A stretch of 41,077 nt of DNA from Ruminococcus sp. (GCA_015066745.1 SVNW01000028.1:1-41077), one strand, 5' to 3'; counted from the first letter of the stretch, positions 25,664-34,809 are shown. Numbers and translations are program-made. The notes: generated from the letters alone by a model not told the origin.

Positions 25664-28600
25664 TTTTGTTCACTTACATCTTCACAGCGAATACAGCCTT
25701 CTTGATGGTGCCTGCAGAATAAAAGATATCGTTGACAGAGCGTCGGAGCTTGGACAAAAGGCCGTTGCGATAACTGATCATGGAGTTATGTATGGTGCGA
25801 TAGAGTTTTACAATATTGCAAAGAGCAAAGGTATAAAGCCGATAATAGGCTGTGAAGTATATGTAGCAAGAACAAATGTGAATGATACGGTACATACTCA
25901 TAATATGTCACCGTATCATTTGATTTTGTTGTGTAAAAATAATACAGGATATAAAAATCTGCTGAAACTTGTTTCAGAAAGTCATGTTGAAAATTTTTAT
26001 TATAAACCGCGTGTTGATACCGAACTCTTAAAAAAGTATCATGAAGGGCTTATTTGTCTGTCGGCTTGTATAGCAGGAGAAGTAGCTGTAAATCTTATAG
26101 ACGATAATTTTGATAAGGCACTTGAAACTGTAAATAAATACAATGAGATATTCGGACAGGGTAATTATTATATAGAAATTCAGGATCATGGCCTCCCTCA
26201 GCAACGTATGATACTGCCTTTGCTTTGCAGATTGTCAGAAATGACAGGAGTTCCGCTTGTTGCTACCAATGATGTTCATTATATCAACAAGGAAGATGCA
26301 CAGGTACAGCGTGTTCTTTTGCGTATACATACATCTTCTCAGAAATCAGCGGAAAATTATTTTCCGACAGATGAGTTTTATATGAAAAGTGAAGAGCAGA
26401 TGCGTAAACTTTTTGACTTTGCTCCGTCAGCAATCGAAAATACAGCAGAGATAGCGCAAAAATGCAACTTTGAACTGGAAACAGGAGGTTTCCGTCTGCC
26501 AAAGTATAGTCAGGAGAGTGACGAAGAAAAATCAGAATTTTTCCGACGGATCTGTTATGAAGGGCTGTTTGAGAAGTACGGCAAGGATTGTGATGAATCC
26601 ATAAAACAGCGTATGGAATATGAGATAGGTGTAATATCCGGTATGGGTTATATCGATTATTATCTCATAGTCTGGGATTTTATACGCTATGCTCGTGAAA
26701 ATGATATACCGGTAGGTCCGGGAAGAGGTTCGGGAGCAGGAAGTCTGTGTGCATATTGTATTGGTATCACCGGTATAGACCCTATAAAATACGGGCTTAT
26801 TTTTGAAAGATTTTTAAATCCCGAAAGAATTACGATGCCGGACTTTGATATAGATTTCTGCGTGGAACGGCGTTCGGAAGTAATAGATTATGTTACCCGA
26901 AAATACGGTTTGGATAAAACAGCACAGATAATAACATTCAATACCATGGCTGCTAAAAGTTCTGTACGTGATGCAGGACGTGCTCTTGAAATACCGTATG
27001 AAATATGTGACAAAACAGCAAAACTTATCTCAAATGAGCTTAATATAACAATTGATAAGGCTTTGGAAAAGGAGGAAGAACTGCGTACACTTTATGACAG
27101 CGATCAGACAGTAAGAAAACTTATTGATATGGCAAGAAAGATAGAGGGAATGCCTCAGAATACTTCTTTGCACGCTGCCGGAGTAGTTATATCGGACATA
27201 CCACTGTCGGAAATTGTTCCTCTCAGAAAAAACAAAGATATTGTCATAACCCAGTATCCTATGTCTGTAATAGAACAGCTGGGACTTCTGAAAATAGATT
27301 TTCTTGCCCTCAGGAACCTTACAGTTATCAAAAGATGTACCGACCTGATAAAAGAAGTAAATAAAGATTTTGATATCGAAAAAATACCGCTTGATGATAA
27401 AAAAGTATATGAAATGATATCAAAAGGTGATACCTCAGGCGTTTTCCAGCTCGAAAGCCAGGGTATGAAAAATGTGCTAATAAGATTTGCTCCTGAAAAT
27501 ATTGAAGATATTATCTCCATACTTGCACTCTATCGTCCCGGTCCGATGGATTCTATTCCAAAATATATAGAAAACAAAAAAAATCCCTCGATTATAACCT
27601 ATAAGCACCCTATGCTGAGAGAAATTCTTGAAGTCACATACGGTTGTATAGTATATCAGGAACAAGTTATGGAAATATTTAGAAAACTTGCCGGATATTC
27701 ATATGGCAGAGCAGATCTGGTAAGAAGGGCAATGGCGAAGAAAAAGCATGATGTCATGGAAAAAGAGCGCCATAATTTTATATACGGTATAAAAAGAGAA
27801 GATGGCACTTATGAATGTTGCGGTGCTGTAGCCAATGGCATTTCTGAAGAAATTGCCAACGGTATCTTTGATGATATGCTTAGTTTTGCGTCGTATGCAT
27901 TCAACAAATCTCATGCGGCGGCATATGCGATAGTGTCTTATCGTACAGCTTATCTCAAGTGTAATTATTTTAAAGAATATATGGCTTCTCTTATGACCGG
28001 AAGCATGAATTCACAAGGTAAACTGACAGAGTATATATCAGAATGTGAAGCCAAAGGTGTCAGCCTTATACGCCCGTCTGTAAATGAAAGTAATTTTGAT
28101 TTTACAGTTACTGATAAAGGTATACGTTTTGGATTGTCTGCTATAAGAAATATCGGCGTAAAAATAGTTGAAACTGTTATAGAAGAACGCAGGCAAAACG
28201 GTAATTATGTTTCGATACGTGATTTCTTTTTAAGAAATCATAGGTGCGGTCTTAGCAAAAGAATGATGGAAAGTCTGATTTTTGCAGGAGCATTTGATGA
28301 AATGGGTTTAAACAGACATCAGATGGCACAAAACCTTGAATTGATAATGACAAAGCCACTTACCTCACAGATCGAAGGTCAGATGGATTTGTTCGGTGAA
28401 ACAGAAACTCAGAAAAATGTAAAGACGGATGATATTCCCTGGGTGGAAGAATATACACAAAAAGAACTTCTGAAGCTTGAAAAAGAATCAACAGGAATGT
28501 ATATATCCGGTCACCCTCTTGCACAGTATATTGATTATAAAAAAATTATGCGTATTCCGGATATAAGTGATATTATTGCATCGCAGTCCGATGAATATGA

Positions 28601-29090
28601 AAAATACACAGAGCTGTTCGGAATGGTCACATCGCTTAAACTTCACACCACCAAAAGCAATGAGAAGATGTGTTTTATGACAATTGAAGATATGACAGAA
28701 AGTATGGAGTGTGTTGTATTCCCAAAAGTTTATGAACAGTTTAAAAATGCCGTAGAACAGGAAGTTCCGGTATATGTAGCCGGAAAGCCGGCAGTCAGAG
28801 AAGAGAAGTGCAACTTTATTGTTGATCTGATTTTTAGTGAAAAAGAATTTGTCGATATGTGTTCAAGACGAAAACTATGTATAAAAATCAAAACATATGA
28901 ATTAAATGATGTTATTTCCAGGCTCGGCGGAATACTTACCGATGAAGGAAAAACGTCAGTATGTTTTTACCTTACAGATTTGAAAAAACTTATTTCACAA
29001 AAAGGTAAAAACAAAATAAATTTATCAAAAAACAGCCTTGAATTTATTAAAAATAATCTGAATATTGAAAATATTGCTCTGATAAAGTAA
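25653..29090 (+). CDS. dnaE: DNA polymerase III alpha subunit, DnaE type
   Basis: This 1145-residue replicative polymerase of the DnaE1 type has an N-terminal PHP domain (HLHLHSEYSLLDGA, residues 7-20), a polymerase core with the GPGRGSGAGSL motif near 355 and catalytic PDFDIDF (396-402, D399 and D401), a helix-hairpin-helix region, and a C-terminal OB fold (about 990-1070). The PolC-type internal exonuclease is absent, as expected. Its start lies inside the end of whiA, preceded by GAGGTAAACTTA. No terminator follows; the next promoter (pfkA) is 30 bases beyond the stop. Confidence 0.95.
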   Translation: MESNFVHLHLHSEYSLLDGACRIKDIVDRASELGQKAVAITDHGVMYGAIEFYNIAKSKGIKPIIGCEVYVARTNVNDTVHTHNMSPYHLILLCKNNTGYKNLLKLVSESHVENFYYKPRVDTELLKKYHEGLICLSACIAGEVAVNLIDDNFDKALETVNKYNEIFGQGNYYIEIQDHGLPQQRMILPLLCRLSEMTGVPLVATNDVHYINKEDAQVQRVLLRIHTSSQKSAENYFPTDEFYMKSEEQMRKLFDFAPSAIENTAEIAQKCNFELETGGFRLPKYSQESDEEKSEFFRRICYEGLFEKYGKDCDESIKQRMEYEIGVISGMGYIDYYLIVWDFIRYARENDIPVGPGRGSGAGSLCAYCIGITGIDPIKYGLIFERFLNPERITMPDFDIDFCVERRSEVIDYVTRKYGLDKTAQIITFNTMAAKSSVRDAGRALEIPYEICDKTAKLISNELNITIDKALEKEEELRTLYDSDQTVRKLIDMARKIEGMPQNTSLHAAGVVISDIPLSEIVPLRKNKDIVITQYPMSVIEQLGLLKIDFLALRNLTVIKRCTDLIKEVNKDFDIEKIPLDDKKVYEMISKGDTSGVFQLESQGMKNVLIRFAPENIEDIISILALYRPGPMDSIPKYIENKKNPSIITYKHPMLREILEVTYGCIVYQEQVMEIFRKLAGYSYGRADLVRRAMAKKKHDVMEKERHNFIYGIKREDGTYECCGAVANGISEEIANGIFDDMLSFASYAFNKSHAAAYAIVSYRTAYLKCNYFKEYMASLMTGSMNSQGKLTEYISECEAKGVSLIRPSVNESNFDFTVTDKGIRFGLSAIRNIGVKIVETVIEERRQNGNYVSIRDFFLRNHRCGLSKRMMESLIFAGAFDEMGLNRHQMAQNLELIMTKPLTSQIEGQMDLFGETETQKNVKTDDIPWVEEYTQKELLKLEKESTGMYISGHPLAQYIDYKKIMRIPDISDIIASQSDEYEKYTELFGMVTSLKLHTTKSNEKMCFMTIEDMTESMECVVFPKVYEQFKNAVEQEVPVYVAGKPAVREEKCNFIVDLIFSEKEFVDMCSRRKLCIKIKTYELNDVISRLGGILTDEGKTSVCFYLTDLKKLISQKGKNKINLSKNSLEFIKNNLNIENIALIK

Positions 29091-29119
29091 ATCTTTTGAA
29101 AATGTTTTGCATTTAGGTC

Positions 29120-29147
29120 TTGACAAACTTTTTAAATGTAGTAAAAT
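29120..29147 (+). promoter_or_regulatory. Promoter of pfkA
   Basis: TTGACA (29120-29125) and TAAAAT (29142-29147) have a 16-base spacer. Transcription would start ~29154, giving a leader of about 140 bases. Confidence 0.7.
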
Positions 29148-29170
29148 ATATAGTAGCGATGTTTTTAATA

Positions 29171-29200
29171 AGTGAAAAATTTCACATATTGTAAATTTAC
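29171..29200 (+). promoter_or_regulatory. Palindromic elements in the pfkA leader
   Basis: Two perfect palindromes lie close together, GTGAAAAATTTCAC and TGTAAATTTACA, about 20-45 bases after the predicted transcription start. They could be operators or small RNA hairpins. Confidence 0.4.
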
Positions 29201-29291
29201 AGTGTGTATGATTTATGTATGCATAAGTGCATATTTAAATTATATGACCATATTAAGTAATAAGCCTATTGGCAGAAATGGAGTATTGGAT

Positions 29292-30254
29292 ATGATCAAA
29301 ACTATTGGTGTTTTAACAAGTGGCGGCGACGCACCGGGAATGAATGCGGCAGTACGTGCCGTAACAAGAACTGCTATAAGCAAGGGAATGAAGGTTCTTG
29401 GTATCAGAAGAGGCTATAACGGCCTTATCAATGGTGATATCATTGAACTTACAGAACGTTCTGTTTCAGATATAATCCAGAAGGGCGGTACTTGCCTTTA
29501 TACAGCAAGATGCCATGAATTCAGAACATCAGAAGGTGTAGATCTTGCAGTTGAAAAATGTAAAGAAATAGGCCTTGAAGGTATAGTTGTAATCGGTGGC
29601 GACGGTTCATTCAGAGGAGCAGCTGACCTTTCAGCTAAGGGTATTCTTTGCGTTGGTATTCCTGGAACAATCGATAATGATATTTCATGCACAGAATATA
29701 CTATCGGTTATGATACAGCAATGAACACAGCACTTGAAATGGTAGACAAGCTCAGAGATACTGCACAGTCACATGACAGATGCAGTGTAGTTGAAGTAAT
29801 GGGCAGAAATGCAGGTTATATTGCAGTAAATGCAGGTATTGCTTGTGGAGCTACAGAAATAATCACTCAGGAAATGCCTTATGATCTCGATAATATTGCA
29901 AAGAAAATGCTTGAAACAAGAAAATCAGGCAAACAGCATTTTATCATCATGGTTTCAGAAGGTATAGGAAACTCAAGTGAAATAGCTCATATTCTTCAGG
30001 AAAAGACAGGTATCGAAGCAAGAGCAACTATACTCGGTCACGTACAGCGTGGTGGTTCACCTACAGTAAGAGACAGAGTTATAGCAAGCCAGATGGGTCA
30101 CTATGCAGTTGAACTCCTTGCTCAGGGTATCGGTAACAGAGTTGTTGCAATGCAGAACAACAGCATCACAGATTTTGATATTCAGGAAGCTCTCTCTATG
30201 AAGAAACCTTTCGAAGAAGATCTTTACAACATAGCAAGAGAAATTGCATTCTAA
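29292..30254 (+). CDS. pfkA: ATP-dependent 6-phosphofructokinase
   Basis: PfkA phosphorylates fructose 6-phosphate in glycolysis. The 320-residue length is typical for the bacterial allosteric tetramer. It shows SGGDAPGMNAAVRA (10-23), GGDGS near 102-106 (glycine at the position that is aspartate in PPi-dependent enzymes, so ATP is the donor), PGTIDNDI and the substrate-binding EVMGRNAGYIA. An open frame extends back to 29172, but the extra 40 residues look like leader translation; GGAG before the ATG at 29292 and family length fix the start. Confidence 0.95.
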   Translation: MIKTIGVLTSGGDAPGMNAAVRAVTRTAISKGMKVLGIRRGYNGLINGDIIELTERSVSDIIQKGGTCLYTARCHEFRTSEGVDLAVEKCKEIGLEGIVVIGGDGSFRGAADLSAKGILCVGIPGTIDNDISCTEYTIGYDTAMNTALEMVDKLRDTAQSHDRCSVVEVMGRNAGYIAVNAGIACGATEIITQEMPYDLDNIAKKMLETRKSGKQHFIIMVSEGIGNSSEIAHILQEKTGIEARATILGHVQRGGSPTVRDRVIASQMGHYAVELLAQGIGNRVVAMQNNSITDFDIQEALSMKKPFEEDLYNIAREIAF

Positions 30255-30265
30255 AAATAAAAAAC

Positions 30266-30300
30266 AAATCCCTGTGTTTTAAACAAAAATGCAGGGATTT
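30266..30300 (+). terminator. Terminator of pfkA
   Basis: A 9-bp stem, AAATCCCTG (30266-30274) with CAGGGATTT (30292-30300), is followed by a weak T-rich stretch. Confidence 0.65.
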
Positions 30301-30329
30301 ATTTGTGTTTGATGTATACAAAAAAGTGC

Positions 30330-30358
30330 TTGACAAACAACGCTAAAAGTGTTAAAAT
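30330..30358 (+). promoter_or_regulatory. Promoter of the SseB-like gene
   Basis: TTGACA (30330-30335) and TAAAAT (30353-30358) have a 17-base spacer. Confidence 0.75.
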
Positions 30359-30437
30359 TATATAACGGTAGCACTTGTAAAAAGTGTTTGTTTTATGTCA
30401 TAATAAAAAATGACAACAGGAATATGAGGTGGAATAA

Positions 30438-31232
30438 ATGGCAGACAATCAGAGACAGGAGTTTACTCCTATAACAAATCCGGCGCTTGTACAGGCTATG
30501 GAAGAATTAAAAGAACAAAAATCCCAGGAAACAGAGAGAAAGTTTATTTCCGAATTAAGAAAAGCTCGTTTTCTGTCACCTGCGATAATTGAAGTAAAAA
30601 ATGAAAACGGTGAATTTGTAACAGCTGTTGAAGGAAAAGCTGACCCTAAGAATACACGTGTAAACTTTATGATGCTTACACAGAAAGATGGTCAGAAGTT
30701 CTTGCCTGCTTTTACAAGTATAGAAGAAGTAAGAAAGTGGAGAAAAGAAGATAAACTTCAGAATGTTGTAAGTACATTTGACCAGTATCTCTCCATAATT
30801 ACTGCTGACGAAAACGGTCCGAACGGTTTCGTTATCGACCCATTCGGTTCAAATATAATCATGCCAAGAGAGTTACTTCTTAAATTAAGAGAAGCAGCTG
30901 AAAGATTTGGCAGAGAGCAAGTTATGATCGGTGAGCTCAAGGATTATCCTGACAAGCTTGCTGAGAAGCTTATATCTTTCTTTGAAGAAAAAGGTAATGT
31001 AGAAAAAGCATTTCTTCAGTCAATGAAAAAAGGCGGAACAGAAGGTTTCCTTCTTATTGTTGACTATGACGGAGCTGAAAATGATACAGCAGAACAGCGC
31101 AGAAGTTTTTATGACGAAATAGCTCAGGTTGTTAATGGCTGTCTTGACGGAAAGGGACTTTCGATTGCATCTGTAAGCGATCCGTTCGGAAGCAAAGCGG
31201 CAGATAACAGATTGCCTTTCTATACAAGATAA
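30438..31232 (+). CDS. SseB family protein
   Basis: This 264-residue soluble protein has an N-terminal SseB-type domain (about 35-150, with VNFMMLTQKDGQKFLPAFTS) and a C-terminal SseB_C-like domain (about 155-260, with GFLLIVDYDG and the closing DPFGSKAADN). E. coli SseB was named for enhanced serine sensitivity; the molecular role is unknown, and related domains occur beside type VII secretion and ribosome-linked genes. A good GAGGTG lies upstream. It is monocistronic with its own promoter; no terminator is evident after the stop. Confidence 0.75.
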   Translation: MADNQRQEFTPITNPALVQAMEELKEQKSQETERKFISELRKARFLSPAIIEVKNENGEFVTAVEGKADPKNTRVNFMMLTQKDGQKFLPAFTSIEEVRKWRKEDKLQNVVSTFDQYLSIITADENGPNGFVIDPFGSNIIMPRELLLKLREAAERFGREQVMIGELKDYPDKLAEKLISFFEEKGNVEKAFLQSMKKGGTEGFLLIVDYDGAENDTAEQRRSFYDEIAQVVNGCLDGKGLSIASVSDPFGSKAADNRLPFYTR

Positions 31233-31349
31233 TGATTGTTTTTTAAACTATTGTTATATACTATGTGGTTGTTTTATATGATTAATAAACTTGAAATTTG
31301 TTGATATCTACAAAATTAAAATAATTTTTATAATATTTATTCATCTTTA

Positions 31350-31378
31350 TTGACAAAGGAAAATGTTTGTGATATAAT
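31350..31378 (+). promoter_or_regulatory. Near-consensus promoter of candidate sRNA
   Basis: TTGACA (31350-31355) and TATAAT (31373-31378) with a 17-base spacer match the sigma-A consensus exactly, yet no protein gene follows before a terminator. Confidence 0.8.
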
Positions 31379-31384
31379 ATAATC

Positions 31385-31511
31385 ATGGTAAGGGAAACAA
31401 ACATATTTTTCCCTTAACTTTCTTAACTTATGAAATTTTCTTATAAATAGTGTTTTTCTCATATCTCCTTTAGGGCGCCCTATTCTTTTGAATAGGGCGT
31501 TCTCCCTTTTT
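31385..31511 (+). ncRNA. Candidate small RNA
   Basis: About 127 bases lie between a perfect consensus promoter and a strong terminator and contain no credible reading frame. Predicted parts are a 5' hairpin of 9 bp (TAAGGGAAA 31389-31397 with TTTCCCTTA 31408-31416), a single-stranded U-rich middle, an exposed CTCCTTT (31465-31471) complementary to the AAAGGAG ribosome binding sites used in this window, then the terminator. It does not match tmRNA, SRP RNA, RNase P or 6S RNA features I know. A function in base-pairing with mRNAs is inferred. Confidence 0.6.
31476..31511 (+). terminator. Terminator of candidate sRNA
   Basis: A perfect 10-bp stem, CGCCCTATTC (31476-31485) with GAATAGGGCG (31490-31499) and a TTTT loop, is followed by TTCTCCCTTTTT. 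Confidence 0.85.
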
Positions 31512-31583
31512 ATGCACTTTTAATGATTTTTGATGATAAAAATGTTCTAAATATATTTAAATACGGAATATACTTTTTTATTA

Positions 31584-31612
31584 TTGACCTTCTTTGTAAA
31601 ATAGGTTATTAT
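31584..31612 (+). promoter_or_regulatory. Promoter of rpe
   Basis: TTGACC (31584-31589) and TATTAT (31607-31612) have a 17-base spacer. An overlapping TATAAT at 31612-31617 gives a longer spacing and is less likely. Confidence 0.6.
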
Positions 31613-31657
31613 ATAATATGTATGAGTATTTTTAATTGAATTTGGAGGTTAATTCTA

Positions 31658-32302
31658 TTGAAAAATTATGTTTCCGCTTCTATTCTTGGAGCTGATATCA
31701 CGCACCTTGCAGACGAGTGCAAAAGACTTGAAGAAAATAACGTAGATATGCTTCATTTTGATGTTATGGACGGTTGTTTTGTAAATAATATTTCTTTTGG
31801 TTTACCGGTATTGTGTGCGTTGAACAAGTGCACCGATATGTTTATGGATGTTCATCTTATGATAAACGATCCGTTAAAATATATCGGTGAATTTGTAAAA
31901 GCAGGCAGTGATATGATCACATTTCATCTTGAAAGTCAGAGCGATCCAAAAGCAACTATATCTGAAATAAAAAAAGCAGGTATAAAAGCTGGTATATCCA
32001 TAAAACCTGCAACACCTGTAGAAGAAGTATACAAGTACCTTGATATAGTTGATATGGTGCTTATAATGACCGTCGAACCTGGATTTGGCGGACAGGGATT
32101 TATACATGAAACTCTTGAAAAAGTAGAGAAACTAAAAAAATATATTACAGAAAAAAATATAGATATCGACATACAGGTTGATGGCGGAATAAATGACAAG
32201 ACTGCAAAACTCGTCAGAACAGCCGGTGCAAATAATCTCGTATCGGGAAGTTATTTGTTCAGTGCTGACTCAATGGCTGATGCTGTCAAGTCTTTAAAAT
32301 GA
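31658..32302 (+). CDS. rpe: Ribulose-phosphate 3-epimerase
   Basis: This TIM-barrel enzyme of 214 residues interconverts ribulose 5-phosphate and xylulose 5-phosphate in the pentose phosphate pathway. Diagnostic segments are SASILGADITHL, the metal-binding HFDVMDG, DVHLMI, VEPGFGGQGF and the phosphate-binding VDGGI. The start is TTG behind GGAGG. In many Firmicutes rpe sits in the rsgA/stk block; here it stands alone. Its last 9 bases overlap the end of the convergent mecA-like gene. Confidence 0.95.
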   Translation: MKNYVSASILGADITHLADECKRLEENNVDMLHFDVMDGCFVNNISFGLPVLCALNKCTDMFMDVHLMINDPLKYIGEFVKAGSDMITFHLESQSDPKATISEIKKAGIKAGISIKPATPVEEVYKYLDIVDMVLIMTVEPGFGGQGFIHETLEKVEKLKKYITEKNIDIDIQVDGGINDKTAKLVRTAGANNLVSGSYLFSADSMADAVKSLK

Positions 32303-32869
32303 TTTATTGCCTGAAAGATTTTTTACTGCATTGTTGCTCAGAACACATTTAAAATATTCTTTTGTATGTGCAAGTGTAAGATCATCAGTATAGTATTTTA
32401 AATTATTTGCGACAGCAGTTTCTATTATGCTTCCATTGTAATCATCAGTAGTATCAAGTATCATACGGAAAACATTTCTGTTATGATACAGCGAACTACT
32501 TTTGTGGTATTCATAAAAATATTTCATAAGTTCTACAGAAAATCTTATTATATTTTTTGCAGAATTTGTTTCAAGAATTATAAAGTCGGGTGGCAGGACA
32601 CTGGGTTCACTTATGTCATCAGTTTTGTCAATTGCTGATATATACAGGATGCAGTTATTATTTGTACATGAAAAAGCTTCTATATACAAGTTTTCACTGT
32701 ACAGGTCAATTCCAAGATTTTCTTTTATTTCATGTACAATGTACGAGATAAGCTTTGCGGTGTTGATATTATCCTTTTGTATATATTCAAAGCAAACGTT
32801 ATGGTTGGCCATATCTTCCTGTGTAAGTGATACTTTAACAGTAAGACTGCTGAGTTTTTCTATTATCAT
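32294..32869 (-). CDS. MecA-like adaptor protein
   Basis: This 191-residue protein resembles the MecA/YpbH adaptors that hand substrates to the ClpC/ClpP protease. The N-terminal domain (1-80; IEKLSSLTVKVSLTQEDM and ENLGIDLYSENLYIEAF) matches the substrate-binding end of MecA; the C-terminal half (~105-191) fits the ClpC-binding domain (SVELMKYFYEY, YLTLAHTKEY-like). It is slightly shorter than B. subtilis MecA. GGAGGTG lies 5-6 bases before the ATG. The gene converges on rpe, with stop regions overlapping. Confidence 0.7.
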   Translation of the reverse strand: MIIEKLSSLTVKVSLTQEDMANHNVCFEYIQKDNINTAKLISYIVHEIKENLGIDLYSENLYIEAFSCTNNNCILYISAIDKTDDISEPSVLPPDFIILETNSAKNIIRFSVELMKYFYEYHKSSSLYHNRNVFRMILDTTDDYNGSIIETAVANNLKYYTDDLTLAHTKEYFKCVLSNNAVKNLSGNKSF

Positions 32870-32995
32870 TTGTACACCTCCGGTTATAATATGATTACCG
32901 ATGAAATTGATTATATTCGGTTTATATTATTATATACGATTTTGATTATGACGTGTATATGATAATAACATTTAATTTGATAAAGGAGAATGTTC

Positions 32996-34315
32996 ATGAA
33001 AAAAAACAGAGGTATGAAAATATATAAGCAAAAGAAAAGAAGAAGAAAGGGGAATTCGGGACAGATCATGTCGATACTCGGAACATGTGCTGTTGTATTT
33101 GGTGTTGGTATTTTCGGATATTACGTTGTAGCGGTACCTATTATAGATTTGATAAACGGCAATAAGGAAGAAAAAAAACCATCATCAAGTGTTTCTGTTA
33201 CTACAGATGAAAGTATTGTAACAACAAACAAGAAAATATTTGATGATATAACAGTGACAAGAGTACCAGTAGATAACGATAATACAGGAACACTGGCTAT
33301 TACTACTGTACCTGATGTTACAACTTCTGTAACTACTGTTACATCTGTATCTTCTGAAACCACTACAGTTACAACAACTACTACCACAACTCCGGAGGTT
33401 ACTACTACACAGGCTACAACAGTAACAACATCTGCTCCTTCACCTGTTATAAATCTTATTAATGAAGGCGGTTGCTATTATCTTACTGAAAGTGATGTAC
33501 AGGATATTGATGTTATGAAAGAAAAACTGGCATCGTTGGAGGGATATTCTTCAGTAGTTCTTCCCCTTAAACTTACAGGTGGTCGTCTTAATTATGATTC
33601 TGCTGTGAGAACAGCAAGATTGTCAGGTGTAATATCATGTTATGTTACTATAGATGAAATGGTACAGGCTGTAAAAGAAAGCGGTATGGAACCTATTGCT
33701 GAAATCAGTACTATAGCAGATAATATTTATCCTCTTACATATAAAAAATCAGCATATCAGTTTGATGATGGATATACAGGTGAATGGCTTGACAATGCAT
33801 ATGAGGCCGGTGGAAAGCCTTGGCTTTCTCCGTTTGCTGATGATGCAATAAGCTATCTTACAGATATAGTTGATGAACTTACAACTGCAGGTGTAGGAAG
33901 TATAATATGTACTGATACCTATTTTCCGCCATTCAGAGAAAAAGACCTTGGATACATCGGTGAGATCGTTCAGTCAGAAGACCGATACAAAGGCCTTACA
34001 GATCTTATAAATACACTCGATGATAAAGCTAAGTCAAATGGTGGCCGGGTAATGCTCGGTGTATCAGCAAATGAAGTTATCAATTCAACAGCTGAAGTTT
34101 TTAAGCCGTCAGAGTTTGGTAATATGCACGTTGTTGTAAATATCAGCATGAATGACTTTTCTGATAAGAATATGAACGAAGTTATGGGAATGATTGAGAA
34201 TAAAACAGAAAAAATGCAGATAGTACCATGTATAGTATCAGCAGGTACGTCAGATGTTGATGCAAATATCAAGGCTCTTGAAAAGCTTGGATATGATTAT
34301 TATATGGTCAAATAA
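32996..34315 (+). CDS. Membrane-anchored putative glycoside hydrolase-like protein
   Basis: This 439-residue protein has a very basic N-terminal tail (KQKKRRRKG), one membrane helix (~27-48), a long Thr/Ser-rich linker (about 60-150), and an outer domain (~150-439) that looks like a TIM barrel of the DUF4015 'putative glycosyl hydrolase' type. The motifs seen are YYLTESDVQDIDVM, SSVVLPLKLTGGRLNY and a repeated beta-alpha rhythm ending YYMVK. Family assignment is moderate and activity is unproven. AAAGGAG 7 bases upstream favours the ATG at 32996. It is the first gene of an operon with FHA, SEDS and PBP proteins (14-base gap), suggesting a role in wall growth or remodelling. Confidence 0.6.
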   Translation: MKKNRGMKIYKQKKRRRKGNSGQIMSILGTCAVVFGVGIFGYYVVAVPIIDLINGNKEEKKPSSSVSVTTDESIVTTNKKIFDDITVTRVPVDNDNTGTLAITTVPDVTTSVTTVTSVSSETTTVTTTTTTTPEVTTTQATTVTTSAPSPVINLINEGGCYYLTESDVQDIDVMKEKLASLEGYSSVVLPLKLTGGRLNYDSAVRTARLSGVISCYVTIDEMVQAVKESGMEPIAEISTIADNIYPLTYKKSAYQFDDGYTGEWLDNAYEAGGKPWLSPFADDAISYLTDIVDELTTAGVGSIICTDTYFPPFREKDLGYIGEIVQSEDRYKGLTDLINTLDDKAKSNGGRVMLGVSANEVINSTAEVFKPSEFGNMHVVVNISMNDFSDKNMNEVMGMIENKTEKMQIVPCIVSAGTSDVDANIKALEKLGYDYYMVK

Positions 34316-34329
34316 AAAGGTGATGTGCT

Positions 34330-34809
34330 ATGGAAACATTATCAGAATTTTTTAAAGGTTTAAGTCAGCAACTTTCAACTTTTAAAGGTGTTTCAGTACT
34401 TGTTGCATTACTTCTTGCCGATCTTTGCATGATGGTAATTTTTCTGAAGTGTTATTCGGAAAAGAAATTTTGTCGGAAAAAATGGAGAAAACGTTTCGGA
34501 TATATAGCAGTTGTAGATGATACTCGTGTTATTCCGGTGGAAAACTCCGAAATATTACTTGGCAGGCATCGTTCAGCAGATATTCAGTTTCCAAATTTGT
34601 CCGTATCACGTTATCACGCAGTTCTTACCTATTCTGACGGAATATTTTTACTTGATGATCTTAATTCAAAATCAGGTACATACGTGAACGGAAAAAGGAT
34701 AAAATCAGCAGTAGTAAAAGTAAATGATGAAATAAAACTTGGTTCTATGACGTTTTATTTAAAGAAAATAAAGGATGTAGAAAATGATAAGAGAAAAGAC
34801 AAAGCTTAA
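34330..34809 (+). CDS. Membrane-anchored FHA-domain protein
   Basis: This 159-residue protein has an N-terminal membrane helix (~20-42), a short basic stretch (KKFCRKKWRKR) and a cytoplasmic FHA domain (~60-150). The key phosphothreonine-binding residues are present in LLGRHRSADIQF, SVSRYHAVL and DLNSKSGTYVNG. FHA domains bind phosphothreonine, so this protein probably couples a Ser/Thr kinase to the adjacent SEDS polymerase and PBP, as the FhaA/FhaB proteins do beside rodA-pbpA in Actinobacteria. The 3' end overlaps the SEDS gene by 26 bases. Confidence 0.9.
   Translation: METLSEFFKGLSQQLSTFKGVSVLVALLLADLCMMVIFLKCYSEKKFCRKKWRKRFGYIAVVDDTRVIPVENSEILLGRHRSADIQFPNLSVSRYHAVLTYSDGIFLLDDLNSKSGTYVNGKRIKSAVVKVNDEIKLGSMTFYLKKIKDVENDKRKDKA

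Noticed and set aside
29172..29291. N-terminal extension of pfkA
   Set aside because: It lacks a ribosome binding site, does not resemble the family, and the downstream start gives the standard 320 residues.
31385..31417. Ten-codon leader peptide inside the candidate sRNA
   Set aside because: The ATG lies at the predicted 5' end with no ribosome binding site.
31385..31511. 6S RNA, SRP RNA or tmRNA
   Set aside because: No long bulged rod, no GGAAG tetraloop region and no tag reading frame; the length also does not fit.
33121..33387. Val/Thr-rich minus-strand frame
   Set aside because: It is the antisense shadow of the Thr-rich linker of the plus-strand gene.
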